Source: Betaproteobacteria bacterium (GTDB taxonomy: Bacteria > Pseudomonadota > Gammaproteobacteria > Burkholderiales > Casimicrobiaceae). Taken from it: a stretch of 56,801 nucleotides of DNA. Under the pieces are notes generated by a model. That model saw nothing but the letters and a program-made list of their open reading frames with translations, was not told the origin of the DNA and searched no databases. The stretch covers positions 1 through 56,801 of the forward strand of contig JADIZG010000018.1 in NCBI GenBank assembly GCA_016704895.1, given 5' to 3'. Within the stretch, counting starts at the first letter, position 1; each line of letters begins with the position of its first letter. A program made the position numbers and the translations under genes. Positions 8,425 through 17,272 of the stretch are shown here, one piece after another.

Positions 8425-10023
8425 ATGACCCGCCTCGGCATCCGCGCCCAGCTGCTGCTGGTGCTGACCGTGTTCCTCGCGCTGCCCTGGCTCGGCGTCG
8501 AGTACGCGCGCGAGCTCGAGCGGCTCCTGCGCGACGCGCAGGACCGGACGCTCTCGGGCACGGCACAGGCGGTCGCGATCGCGCTCCACGACCGGCCGCG
8601 GCTGTTCGACGCGCCGGTGCGCCTCGTCGCGCCGAAGGGCGGCGCGCCGCAGGATCTCGTCGACGCCGCCGCGGCGCGCCCCGTGCTGTCGGCGGGAGCG
8701 GCCGCCGCGGCGCCCGAGCTCGAGCAGATCCTGCAGGGGCTCACGCGCACGACCGCGCGCATCCGCGTCGTCGATCGCGACCTCGGCGTGCTCGCGCACG
8801 CGGGGAGCCTCAGGCGCGCGGCCGATGACGCGCAGCCGTCGCGCTCGCTGCTCGACCCGGTCTACGCGCTTTTCCTCCCGCGGCCCAACGAGGATTTCGT
8901 CGACGACGAAGGCAGTGGCAGCGTGCCGGCGCGGCGCGAGATCCTCGCCGCGCTCGACGGCATTCCCGCGACCGACCGGCGCAAGACGCCCGACGCGCGC
9001 GCGGTCGTCGTGGCCGCCGCGCATCCGATCTGGGTCGGCGACCGCGTGCGCGGCGTCGTGCTCGTCGAGGAGACGACGAACGCGGTGCTCGCCGAGCGCA
9101 ACCGCGCGTTCGAGCGGCTGTTCAACATCGTCGTCGCGATCCTCGTCGTCGGGTCGGCCGCGCTCACGCTCTACGCGACGTGGCTGTCGTCGCGCATCCG
9201 CCGGCTCGCGCGCGACGCGGAGGCCGCGATCGACCGCGACGGCCGCGTGCGCGGCCCGCTCCCCGGCAGCGGCGCGCGCGACGAGATCGGGGACCTCGCG
9301 CGGAGCTACTCGGGCGTCCTCGCGCGGCTCGCCGGCTACGCGACCTACCAGGAGCAGCTCGCCGCGCGCCTGTCGCACGAGCTGCGGACGCCGCTGGCCG
9401 TCGTGCGCAGCTCGCTCGACAACCTGAGCGCGTCGCCGCTGCCGCAGGAGTCGCGCACCTACATCGATCGCGCGCAGGACGGCCTCGACCGCCTCGCCGC
9501 GATCCTCGCGCGCATGTCCGAGGCCGCGCGCCTCGAGGAGGCGCTGGGCGATGCCGATCGCGTGAGCTTCGACCTTGCCGAGGTCGTCGCGGGCTGCGTC
9601 GAGGGCTACCGGGGCGCGTACCCGCAGCGCCCGTTCGCGTACTCGCCGCCGGCCGAGCCGCTGCCGGTGCGCGGCGCGCCCGAGATCGTCGCGCAGATGC
9701 TCGACAAGCTCGTCGAGAACGCCGTCGACTTCGCGACCGGCGGCGCCGTCGGCATCTCGCTCGCGCGCGAGGGCGACCGGGCACGGCTCGCCGTCACCAA
9801 CGAGGGGCCGCCGCTTCCCGAGGGGGCGGGCGAGCGGCTGTTCGAGCCGATGATGTCGGTCAGGCCGCAGGACGGCCGCACGCCGCACCTGGGGCTGGGG
9901 CTCGCGATCGTCCGCATCGTCGCGACGCGGCACGGCGGCGAGGCGACCGCCGCCAACCGCGCCGACGGCAGGGGCGTCGTCGTCACGGTGCGGCTGCCGC
10001 TCGCGTCCGGCGCGGAGCTTTAG
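8425..10023 (+). CDS. pdsS: Sensor histidine kinase of the dedicated sortase system (PdsS-like)
   Basis: 532 residues. An N-terminal membrane helix (QLLLVLTVFLALPWLGV) precedes a periplasmic sensor of about 220 residues, a second helix (LFNIVVAILVVGSAALTLY) and a HAMP-like linker. HisKA carries His318 in RLSHELRTPLA. HATPase_c follows, with LVENAVDFA (N box) and LGLGLAIVRIV (G2 box). The gene order (regulator then kinase, divergent from target and sortase) matches the dedicated sortase system. The ligand is unknown. The ATG follows a REP-like element by two bases, and no clear Shine-Dalgarno is visible. Confidence 0.87.
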   Translation: MTRLGIRAQLLLVLTVFLALPWLGVEYARELERLLRDAQDRTLSGTAQAVAIALHDRPRLFDAPVRLVAPKGGAPQDLVDAAAARPVLSAGAAAAAPELEQILQGLTRTTARIRVVDRDLGVLAHAGSLRRAADDAQPSRSLLDPVYALFLPRPNEDFVDDEGSGSVPARREILAALDGIPATDRRKTPDARAVVVAAAHPIWVGDRVRGVVLVEETTNAVLAERNRAFERLFNIVVAILVVGSAALTLYATWLSSRIRRLARDAEAAIDRDGRVRGPLPGSGARDEIGDLARSYSGVLARLAGYATYQEQLAARLSHELRTPLAVVRSSLDNLSASPLPQESRTYIDRAQDGLDRLAAILARMSEAARLEEALGDADRVSFDLAEVVAGCVEGYRGAYPQRPFAYSPPAEPLPVRGAPEIVAQMLDKLVENAVDFATGGAVGISLAREGDRARLAVTNEGPPLPEGAGERLFEPMMSVRPQDGRTPHLGLGLAIVRIVATRHGGEATAANRADGRGVVVTVRLPLASGAEL

Positions 10024-10025
10024 GC

Positions 10026-10031
10026 GACAAT
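10026..10031 (+). promoter_or_regulatory. Putative -10 box (GACAAT) for the DUF486 gene
   Basis: GACAAT lies three bases after the kinase stop and 32 bases before the ATG at 10064, a plausible promoter distance. Confidence 0.35.
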
Positions 10032-10063
10032 GGCGGCCGTCCCCCACCCGCGGTCCCGACCCC

Positions 10064-10423
10064 ATGCCCGCTTTCGCCGCGCAGCATCCGGCCCTCGTCG
10101 CCGCCGTCCTGCTCACCGCCTCGAACCTCTTCATGACGTTCGCGTGGTACGGGCACCTCAAGCACCTGAACGACAGGCCGTGGTGGATCGCGGCCGTGCT
10201 GTCCTGGGGCATCGCGCTGTTCGAGTACCTGCTGCAGGTGCCGGCGAACCGCGTCGGGTTCACCGTGCTCTCGCTCGCGCAGCTCAAGATCATGCAGGAG
10301 GTGATCACGCTCTCGGTGTTCGTCCCCTTCGCGGTGCTCTACATGGGCGAGCCGATCAAGCTCGACTACCTGTGGGCGGGCCTGTGCCTCATGGGTGCGG
10401 TCTATTTCATCTTCCGCACCTGA
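10064..10423 (+). CDS. DUF486 family membrane protein
   Basis: 119 residues and four membrane helices, with conserved family stretches FMTFAWYGHLKH, LFEYLLQVPANRVG and LKIMQEVITLSVFVPFA. DUF486 proteins resemble small drug/metabolite-transporter folds, but no biochemical role is established. Full length for the family. The downstream MFS gene starts 58 bases later, so the two may be co-transcribed. Confidence 0.9.
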   Translation: MPAFAAQHPALVAAVLLTASNLFMTFAWYGHLKHLNDRPWWIAAVLSWGIALFEYLLQVPANRVGFTVLSLAQLKIMQEVITLSVFVPFAVLYMGEPIKLDYLWAGLCLMGAVYFIFRT

Positions 10424-10481
10424 TGCCGCCGCCTGATCCTGTGCGGATGGCTTCGCGACGCGCTGCGCGCGGGGCTTGACG

Positions 10482-11711
10482 ATGGTCGTGCCGTTCTCGC
10501 GCATCTACGCGGCGTTCGCGGCCGGGTACCTGATGTCGTACGTGTTCCGCACGGTCAACGCGATGATCTCGCCCGAGCTCACGCGCGAGCTCGCGCTGCA
10601 GCCGGGCGCCCTCGGCCTGCTGACCAGCACGTACTTCATGACGTTCGCGATCATGCAGATTCCGGCCGGCATGCTGCTCGACCGCTACGGACCGCGGCGG
10701 GTGGAGCCGGTACTGCTGGTGATCGCCGCGACCGGCGCGTTCGCGTTCGCTGCCGCCGACGGTCTGACCGGCCTCACGATCGCGCGCGCGCTGATCGGGC
10801 TCGGCGTCTCGGTGTGCCTGATGGCGCCCCTGAAGGGCATCGCCGTCTGGTATTCGCCGCAGCGGCAGGCATCGCTCTCCGGCTGGATCATGGTGGCGGG
10901 CGGCGTGGGGGCGCTCGCCGCGACGCTCCCGGTCGAGTTCGCGCTGCGCTTCATGGGCTGGCGGACGCTGTTCGTGGTGTTCGGCGTCGTCACGCTCGCG
11001 GTGGCGGCGGCGATCGCGTGGCGCGTGCCGGACCTGCCGCGCGTCGCGAACCCGCCGTCGTTCGCGAGCCAGTGGGAGGGCGTGCGGCGCGTGTTCTCGG
11101 AGCCGCGCTTCTGGTGGATCGTGCCGGTCGGCGCGGTCGGCATGGGCTCGTTCATGGCGATCCAGGGGCTCTGGTCGGTGCCGTGGATGATGGAGGTCGA
11201 GGGGCGCACGCGTGCCGAAGCGGCGGGCGTGCTGCTGGCGATGGGCGTGCTGACGCTCGCCGGCTACCTCGGGCTGGGGCTGTTCGCGACGCGCCTCTCG
11301 GCGCGCGGGTTCGGCCCGCGCCACATGTACCTCGCCGGCTGGGCACTCAACCTGGCCGCGCTGGCCGCGATCGTGCTGCGCGTCCCCGCCGCGCCGCTCT
11401 GGTGGTGCGTCTACGGCTTCGGCGCCGCGGCCAACATTCTCGCGTTCACGGTACTGAACGAGGGCTTCCCGTCGGCGCTCGCGGGCCGCTCGAACACCGC
11501 CGTCAATCTCACGATGTTCGCGGGCAGCTTCGCCGCGCAGTGGGGCATCGGCGTGCTCGCCGACGCGTTGCGCGCCGCGATGGCCCTGTCGACGGCCGAC
11601 GGGCTTCGCGGCGCGTTCGTCATCGTGCTCGTGATGGTCGCCGTCGCCTTCGCCTGGTTCCTCGCCGGCTGGAGGCGCCACGCGGCGCCTCCCGCCGCCG
11701 CCCGCGCCTGA
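10482..11711 (+). CDS. MFS transporter
   Basis: 409 residues with about 12 hydrophobic segments. The loop after helix 2 reads MLLDRYGPRRVEP, close to the MFS signature DRxGRR. Conserved start region FAAGYLMSYVFRTVNAMISPEL. An in-frame TTG at 10476 is the alternative start. The substrate cannot be told from sequence. It is followed by mpl after 9 bases. Confidence 0.85.
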   Translation: MVVPFSRIYAAFAAGYLMSYVFRTVNAMISPELTRELALQPGALGLLTSTYFMTFAIMQIPAGMLLDRYGPRRVEPVLLVIAATGAFAFAAADGLTGLTIARALIGLGVSVCLMAPLKGIAVWYSPQRQASLSGWIMVAGGVGALAATLPVEFALRFMGWRTLFVVFGVVTLAVAAAIAWRVPDLPRVANPPSFASQWEGVRRVFSEPRFWWIVPVGAVGMGSFMAIQGLWSVPWMMEVEGRTRAEAAGVLLAMGVLTLAGYLGLGLFATRLSARGFGPRHMYLAGWALNLAALAAIVLRVPAAPLWWCVYGFGAAANILAFTVLNEGFPSALAGRSNTAVNLTMFAGSFAAQWGIGVLADALRAAMALSTADGLRGAFVIVLVMVAVAFAWFLAGWRRHAAPPAAARA

Positions 11712-11720
11712 CGCACGACC

Positions 11721-13183
11721 ATGCGCATCCACATCCTCGGGATCTGCGGCACGTTCATGGGCGGCATCGCCGCGATCGCGCGCGCGGCCGGCCATCGCGT
11801 GAGCGGCTGCGACGCGAACGTCTACCCGCCGATGTCGACGCAGCTCGAGGCGCTCGGCATCGAGCTGACCGACGGCTACGACGCCGCTCAGCTCGACGGC
11901 GTGGCGCGCGATGCCGACGTGTTCGTGATCGGCAACGTCGTCTCGCGCGGCAATCCGCTGATCGAGGCGATCCTCGACCGTCGCCTGCGCTACGTGTCGG
12001 GGCCCGAGTGGCTGCGCGACCACGTGCTCGCGGGCCGGTTCGTGCTCGCGGTCGCAGGCACGCACGGCAAGACGACGACCGCGTCGATGCTCGCTTGGAT
12101 CCTCGAGCACGCGGGACTCGAACCGGGCTTCCTGATCGGCGGCGTGCCGGCGAACTTCGGCGTGTCGGCGCGCCAGTCCGACAGCGCGTTCTTCGTCGTC
12201 GAGGCGGACGAGTACGACACCGCGTTCTTCGACAAGCGCTCCAAGTTCGTCCACTACCGGCCGACGACCGCGATCCTCAACAACCTCGAGTACGACCACG
12301 CGGACATCTTCCCCGACCTCGCGGCGATCGAGACGCAGTTCCACCATCTCGTCCGCACGGTGCCGCGGCTCGGCCGGCTGGTCGTGAACGGCGCCGACGC
12401 GGCGCTCGCGCGCGTGCTCGCGCGCGGCTGCTGGTCGGAGGTCGAGCGCTTCGGGCTCGCCGAGGTCGCGGGCACCGGACCGGGCTGGACGATCGGCGTC
12501 AACGGCGCGATAGAGCTCGGCGGCGCACCTCAGGGCACGTTGCGCTGGCCGGCCGACTCGCCGCAGCTCGGTGTCCACAACCGGCTGAACGCGCTCGCGG
12601 CGATCGCCGCCGCCCGGCACGCGGGCGTGCCGGCGGCGCACTCGCTCGCGGCGCTCGCCGAGTTCCGCGGCGTCGCGCGGCGCATGCAGGTGCGGGGCGC
12701 GCCGCCGGCATCACCGTCTACGACGACTTCGCGCACCACCCGACGGCGATCGCGACGACGATCGACGGGCTGAGGCGCGCCGTGGGCTCCGCGCGCATCC
12801 TCGCGGTGCTGGAGCCGCGCTCGAACACGATGAAGCTCGGCGCGATGAAGGACCGGCTCGCGGCGAGCCTCGAGGGCGCCGAGCGCAGCTACTGCTACGC
12901 GGCGAACCTGGGCTGGGACGCGGCCGGCGCGCTCGCGCCGCTCGGGCCGCGCGCGAGCGTGCACGAGGACCTCGACGACCTCGTCGCAGCGGTGGTCCGC
13001 GAGGCGCGCCCCGGCGACCACGTGCTCGTGATGAGCAACGGCGGGTTCGGCGGCGTGCACGGGAAGCTGCTCGGGGCGTTGCAGGCGCGGGAGGGCGGCC
13101 AGGGGCGAGGCGGGCCGACCCAGGTGGTGGGCGGCCTGGGGCGGGGGTGGCCCAGGCCGACGGGGCGAAAGGCGTCGGGCTGA
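11721..13183 (+). CDS. mpl: UDP-N-acetylmuramate:L-Ala-gamma-D-Glu-meso-DAP ligase (frameshifted)
   Basis: Mpl recycles murein tripeptide onto UDP-MurNAc in the cytoplasm. The start MRIHILGICGTFMGG is the Mpl form of the Mur N-domain. The ATP loop AGTHGKTTTASML, VEADEYDTAFFDKRSKFVHY and NNLEYDHADIF follow. Near 12700 the frame shifts: the first part ends in RRMQVRG and the next frame resumes with AAGITVYDDFAHHPTAI. One missing base in the GGCGCGCCGCC stretch explains it. The C-terminal ligase domain (LEPRSNTMKLG, VLVMSNGGFGGVHGKLL) is complete. The last 15 or so codons before the stop run into repeat sequence, so the original stop was probably near 13.13 kb. Confidence 0.88.
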
Positions 13184-13330
13184 AGCCGGACCCACGGCCG
13201 GCGATGCGCGCCTGTGGGTCGGCCTTCCCAACGACCAGTGCGGGTCGCCCGTTTGCGGGTCCAGGCCGACTGAAGCCCGACCCAGCTTGGCCCCGATGGC
13301 CCGCTGACAGCTACCTTGGGTCGGCCTTCC
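13085..13330. repeat. Degenerate cluster of dispersed repeat family A
   Basis: Several decayed copies lie between mpl and the esterase gene: CGTCGGGCTGAAGCCGGACC near 13172, CTGTGGGTCGGCCTTC near 13210, a GACTGAAGCCCGACCC copy near 13270, and GGGTCGGCCTTC at 13319-13330. They alter the apparent 3' end of mpl and the 5' end of the esterase. Confidence 0.65.
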
Positions 13331-13888
13331 GCCCCGCCGCTGTCGGTCAAGGCGCAGGCGATGCTGCGTGCGGTCGCCGCGCTTCCCGCGCACGAGCGGC
13401 CCGCGTTGTTCGTCCCCGACCTCGGCGACCGGCCCGCCGCCGCGATCCGCAAGGTCGTCGACATCGTCGCGCGCGAGCGCAGGCCGGACGCGACGCTCGC
13501 CTTCGTCGGCAGCTCGCTCGGCGGCTACTACGCGACCCACCTCGCCGAGCGCTTCGGCGCGCGCGCGGTCATGATCAATCCCGCGATCCGCCCGTACGAC
13601 GACCTCGCGCCGTACAAGGGCACGCAGACGAACATGTACAGCGGCGAAGCCTTCGAGGTGACCGACGCCCACTTCGACGAGCTGCGCGCGCTCGCCGTCC
13701 CGCGCATCACGCGCCCCGAGCGCTATTTCCTGCTCGTCCAGTCCGGCGACGAGGTGCTCGACTACCGCGAGGCCGTCGCGTACTTCGGGGGCGCCTGGCA
13801 GTTCGTGCAGGGCGGCGGCGACCACGCCTTCCAGGGCTTCGAGGAGCAGATCCCGGCGATCCTCCGTTTTGCAGCGCAGGGCGGGTAG
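13316..13888 (+). CDS. yqiA: YqiA-type alpha/beta-hydrolase esterase, N-terminus disrupted
   Basis: The body matches YqiA/UPF0227 esterases: nucleophile elbow GSSLGGYYATHLAERFG, INPAIRP, Asp in QSGDEVLDY and His in GGDHAFQGFEE. Family members start with a YLHGF strand and loop that forms the oxyanion hole. Here the expected place reads SYL in one frame (13308-13316) and then a family A repeat core, after which the frame changes to PPLSVKAQAM. TTG at 13316 is the only nominal start in frame. Either a repeat truncated the gene or the assembly placed repeat sequence over the true start. Confidence 0.72.
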   Translation: MGRPSAPPLSVKAQAMLRAVAALPAHERPALFVPDLGDRPAAAIRKVVDIVARERRPDATLAFVGSSLGGYYATHLAERFGARAVMINPAIRPYDDLAPYKGTQTNMYSGEAFEVTDAHFDELRALAVPRITRPERYFLLVQSGDEVLDYREAVAYFGGAWQFVQGGGDHAFQGFEEQIPAILRFAAQGG

Positions 13889-13977
13889 CCGTTCCGGCCC
13901 GGCGGGCGAGCGACGCGGACTGCGAATCGGACGCATTCGGTGGCGGCCCTGCGGGTGCGCGCCCGGCCGCGCTGCGG

Positions 13978-13983
13978 TAGCAT
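13978..13983 (+). promoter_or_regulatory. Putative -10 box (TAGCAT) for the DUF3617-type gene
   Basis: TAGCAT lies 31 bases before the ATG at 14015. Good position, modest match. Confidence 0.3.
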
Positions 13984-14014
13984 CCCGCCCGAGACACACT
14001 TGAAGGACACCCTG

Positions 14015-15064
14015 ATGCCGATCCACGCGCCCGCGGTACGCCGCGCCCCCGCCCCCGCCCTTTCCGTCGCCGTCGTCTCGACGCTGCTCTTCGCGCTCGC
14101 CGCCGTTGCGCCGGCTCAGGCGCAGCAACGCACGTTCAAGATCGGCGGCCCCGACGAGCTCTGGGACACCACGATGAAGATGGAGATGCCCGGCATGCCG
14201 ATGGCCATGCCGGCGCAGACGAGCCAGGTGTGCCTCAAGAAAGACCGCAAGGCCGAGGACACGATCCCGAAGCAGGACGACTGCCGGGTCACCGACATGA
14301 AGACCGTCGGCAACAAGGTGATCTACACGATGGATTGCGCCGGCAAGGATCCGATGATCATCCACGGCGAGATCACGTCGACTCCCACGTCCTACGACGG
14401 GAAGATGCGCATGAAGGGGAAGCGCAAGGGCGAGGACATGGAGATGACGCAGACGTTCTCGGGCAGGAAGGTCGGCGCGTGCACCGACCAGACCGAGCAG
14501 GTCGTCGCGAAGGCGAAATCCGACAGCGACGCAGCCGTCGCCAAGTCTTGCGCGGACGGTCTCGACAAGCTCTATGCGCCGATGTTCTTCGGCAAGGATG
14601 CGTATTGCGGCGGCCAGCAGAAGCAGTTCCGCGACAAGGTTCAGCAGTTGTCGACCACCATGCGCGAGCCTGCGGGCTTTCGCGAGGCGCAGAAGAAGTA
14701 CGGCACCCAGATGCTCCAGGACGCGTTCCAGGCGAGCAACGTCAACTACCAGCTGACCGCGCAGACCGCTTGCGACAAGGCAGTCGGATCGAAGGACTAC
14801 GCGTTTCTCGGCAGCGGCAACTGCGACGAGAACGTGAAGCGGCTCGGTCCCGTCCACTGCCAGGGTCGCGACTATTACCTCGTCGACCGCAGCCTGATCC
14901 CGCTGTGCAACCGCTACTCGTACCTGATCAAAGGCAGCGTCCCGGCCGGAGGCATGCCGACGGGTGCGACGGGTTCCGCGCAGCAGCAGGCCGCGCAGGA
15001 ACCGCCGAAGCCCGACCCGATGAAGCAGGGCGTCGACGCGGTCCGCAAGCTGCTGCCCTTCTGA
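14015..15064 (+). CDS. Secreted DUF3617-type protein
   Basis: 349 residues. A long signal peptide ends in PAQAQ. The DUF3617-like part (about 40-165) has WDTTMKMEMPGMPMAMP, VCLKK, the paired cysteines of DDCRV and YTMDCAG, and MKMRGKGED-like strand repeats. A helical, cysteine-bearing second half has no recognised family. The C-terminal tail is Pro/Gln rich. DUF3617 proteins are periplasmic and of unknown function. A GGA-rich stretch (GAAGGA) precedes the ATG. The D,D-carboxypeptidase gene follows after 10 bases, suggesting an operon. Confidence 0.75.
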   Translation: MPIHAPAVRRAPAPALSVAVVSTLLFALAAVAPAQAQQRTFKIGGPDELWDTTMKMEMPGMPMAMPAQTSQVCLKKDRKAEDTIPKQDDCRVTDMKTVGNKVIYTMDCAGKDPMIIHGEITSTPTSYDGKMRMKGKRKGEDMEMTQTFSGRKVGACTDQTEQVVAKAKSDSDAAVAKSCADGLDKLYAPMFFGKDAYCGGQQKQFRDKVQQLSTTMREPAGFREAQKKYGTQMLQDAFQASNVNYQLTAQTACDKAVGSKDYAFLGSGNCDENVKRLGPVHCQGRDYYLVDRSLIPLCNRYSYLIKGSVPAGGMPTGATGSAQQQAAQEPPKPDPMKQGVDAVRKLLPF

Positions 15065-15074
15065 CGGGTTCCCG

Positions 15075-15920
15075 ATGATCCGCGGCGCGCTGCTCGTCGC
15101 GGCGGCGCTCGCGGTCGCCGGTGCGCCGGCACGCGCCGACGCGGCGGCGACCGACCCGTGGCCGGGCGTCGCCTCCGCCTACCTCGTCCGCATCGACGGC
15201 GAGGTGCGCTGGGCGGCGAACGATGCGGCGCGGCTGAAGCCCGCGAGCCTCACGAAGATGATGATGGCAGTCCTCGCCGTCGAGGCGCTCGCGCCCCCGT
15301 CGGAGGTCGTCGTCAGCAAGCGGGCGGCCACAGCCGACGGCGTGCGCCTGGGCCTGCGCGCGGGCATGCGTCTCCCGGTCGAGCATCTGCTCGCCGCGGC
15401 GCTGCTGAGGTCGGCCAACGACGCCTGCCTCGCGCTCGCCGAGCGCGTCGCGGGCAGCGAGGCCGCGTTCGTCGCGCGGATGAACGAGCGCGCGGCGGCG
15501 CTGGGCCTCGCCGACACGCATTTCGCGAATGCCTGCGGGTTCGACGCGCCGGACCACTACGCGTCGGCGCGCGATCTCGCGCGGCTCGCCGACGCGGCGC
15601 TCGACAAGCCGCGCATCGCCGCGATCGTCGCGCGCGAATCCGGCACGGCGAAGACCTCCGACGGCAGGCTGTTCCGGTTCGACAACACGAACGTCCTGAT
15701 CGGCCGCGTCGATGGTGCGCGAGGCGTCAAGACCGGATGGACGCGCGCCGCGGGACGCTGCCTCGTCGCGATGGCCGAGCGCGCAGGCACGCGCGTGCTG
15801 GTCGTGATGCTCGGCGCGCCGGACCGCTGGTGGGACGCGGTCGCGATGATCGAGTCGGCGTTCGAGGACGCACGGGCGCGCGCGGCGCCGCCGGCGGCCG
15901 CTTTCCCGACGCGGCCGTGA
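15075..15920 (+). CDS. D-alanyl-D-alanine carboxypeptidase, peptidase S11 (PBP5/6 type)
   Basis: 281 residues with a cleavable signal peptide. All three penicillin-binding motifs are present: SLTK with nucleophile Ser58, SAN in LRSANDACLA, and KTG in GVKTGWT. It trims the terminal D-Ala of peptidoglycan stem peptides in the periplasm. The C-terminal PBP5 beta domain and membrane anchor are absent, so this is a compact, probably soluble S11 enzyme. The next gene starts at a GTG overlapping this stop. Confidence 0.88.
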   Translation: MIRGALLVAAALAVAGAPARADAAATDPWPGVASAYLVRIDGEVRWAANDAARLKPASLTKMMMAVLAVEALAPPSEVVVSKRAATADGVRLGLRAGMRLPVEHLLAAALLRSANDACLALAERVAGSEAAFVARMNERAAALGLADTHFANACGFDAPDHYASARDLARLADAALDKPRIAAIVARESGTAKTSDGRLFRFDNTNVLIGRVDGARGVKTGWTRAAGRCLVAMAERAGTRVLVVMLGAPDRWWDAVAMIESAFEDARARAAPPAAAFPTRP

Positions 15921-17272
15921 GCGCGCCCGCGGTGCCGCCCCGGGGGGAGGTGGGCTTCACCGGAATGGCCTGGGGGGTCCTGCTCGCGACCCTCGCCGCC
16001 TACGCGGCCGCCCCCGGCACGGCCTTCCAGTACGACGACTTCCGCGTCGTCGTCGTCGACAACGACGTCCATTCGTGGGCGGGCTGGTGGGCCGCGATGC
16101 CGGGCATGCGTCCGCTCACGAAGGCGAGCTACGTCGCGAACTGGATCGTCTCGCCCGAGCCCGCCGGGTTCGCGATCGCGGGCGTCGCGATCCACGCCGC
16201 GTCGTCGCTCCTCGTGCTCGCGCTCGCGCGGCGCTGGCTCGCGGCGTTCGCGCCCGCGCTGCCGCGACCCGGATTCGCCGCGCTCGCGACCGCGCTGGTG
16301 TTCGCGCTGCATCCCGCCCAGACCGAGGCCGTGGCCTACATCGCCGGCCGGTCGACGGCGCTTTCGACGATGTTCACGCTCGCGGCGTTGCTGGCGTGGG
16401 AGCGCGCGCGCGACGGATCGCCCGCGGCCTGGCGCGCCGCGACGATGCTTCTGTTCGTCGCGGCGATGGGCGCGCGCGAGTCCGCGTGGACGCTGCCGTT
16501 CGCGCTCGTGCTCGTCGAGGTCGCACGCGGCGAGCGCATGCGCGAGGCGCTGAGGCGCACGCTGCCGTTCTGGGGGCTGGCGCTCGTGCTCGCGTCGCTC
16601 GTGCTCGCGATCGCGCCTTACCGGCAGTTGCTGGCGACGAGCCTCTCGATCCGTCCGCCGCTCGACAATCTTGTCGCGCAGGTCGACTCGGTCGTCTACC
16701 TCGTCACGCATCCGCTGCTGACGCTGCGCCTCAACTTCGATCCGGACCTCGTCGCGCGCGAGTCGATCGACGGCGCGTGGCTCGCGAAAGTCGCGACGCT
16801 CGCGGCGTTGCTGGCGTTCGGCGTCGTGCAGCTTCGCAAGCGGCCCTGGCTCGGCTTCGGCGTCCTCTGGTTTTTCCTCGCGCTCGCGCCGACCCACGGA
16901 CCGCTCGCGCGATACGAGCTCGCGAACGACCGCCAGCTCTACCTGGCGATCGTCGGCCCCGCGCTGGTCGCGGGCGTGCTGCTCGCGTCGTGGTCGGCGC
17001 GCAGGGTCGCCAACGTCGCCCTCGCGGCACTCGCGGTCGTGCTCGGCGCCGCGACGTTCGTGCGCGTCACCGACTACGCGAGCGAGGTCCGGCTCTGGGA
17101 GGCGACGGTGCGCGCGTCGCCGGGCAACGCCCGCGCGTGGAACAACCTCGGTCACGCGTGGCAGGTCGCAGGCGACCGGGAGCAGGCGCGCGCCGCCTAC
17201 GAGCGGGCGCTCGCGATCGATCCGCAGCACAGGAAGGCGCGCGGCAACCTGGACGCGCTGGGGTCGCGCTGA
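15917..17272 (+). CDS. Multispan membrane protein with C-terminal TPR (TMTC/DUF1736-like)
   Basis: 451 residues from a GTG that overlaps the previous stop (GTGA). There are about 9-10 membrane helices, with the GT-C-type motifs FQYDDFRVVV, RPLTKASYVANW, VFALHPAQTEAVAYIAGRS and GARESAWTLP. One TPR ends the protein (AWNNLGHAWQVAGDREQARAAYERALAIDPQ is split across about residues 405-440). This layout is seen in TMTC-like proteins, which are lipid-linked mannosyltransferases in animals; bacterial members are uncharacterised. A role in glycosylation of envelope proteins or polymers is inference. Confidence 0.75.
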   Translation: MSAPAVPPRGEVGFTGMAWGVLLATLAAYAAAPGTAFQYDDFRVVVVDNDVHSWAGWWAAMPGMRPLTKASYVANWIVSPEPAGFAIAGVAIHAASSLLVLALARRWLAAFAPALPRPGFAALATALVFALHPAQTEAVAYIAGRSTALSTMFTLAALLAWERARDGSPAAWRAATMLLFVAAMGARESAWTLPFALVLVEVARGERMREALRRTLPFWGLALVLASLVLAIAPYRQLLATSLSIRPPLDNLVAQVDSVVYLVTHPLLTLRLNFDPDLVARESIDGAWLAKVATLAALLAFGVVQLRKRPWLGFGVLWFFLALAPTHGPLARYELANDRQLYLAIVGPALVAGVLLASWSARRVANVALAALAVVLGAATFVRVTDYASEVRLWEATVRASPGNARAWNNLGHAWQVAGDREQARAAYERALAIDPQHRKARGNLDALGSR

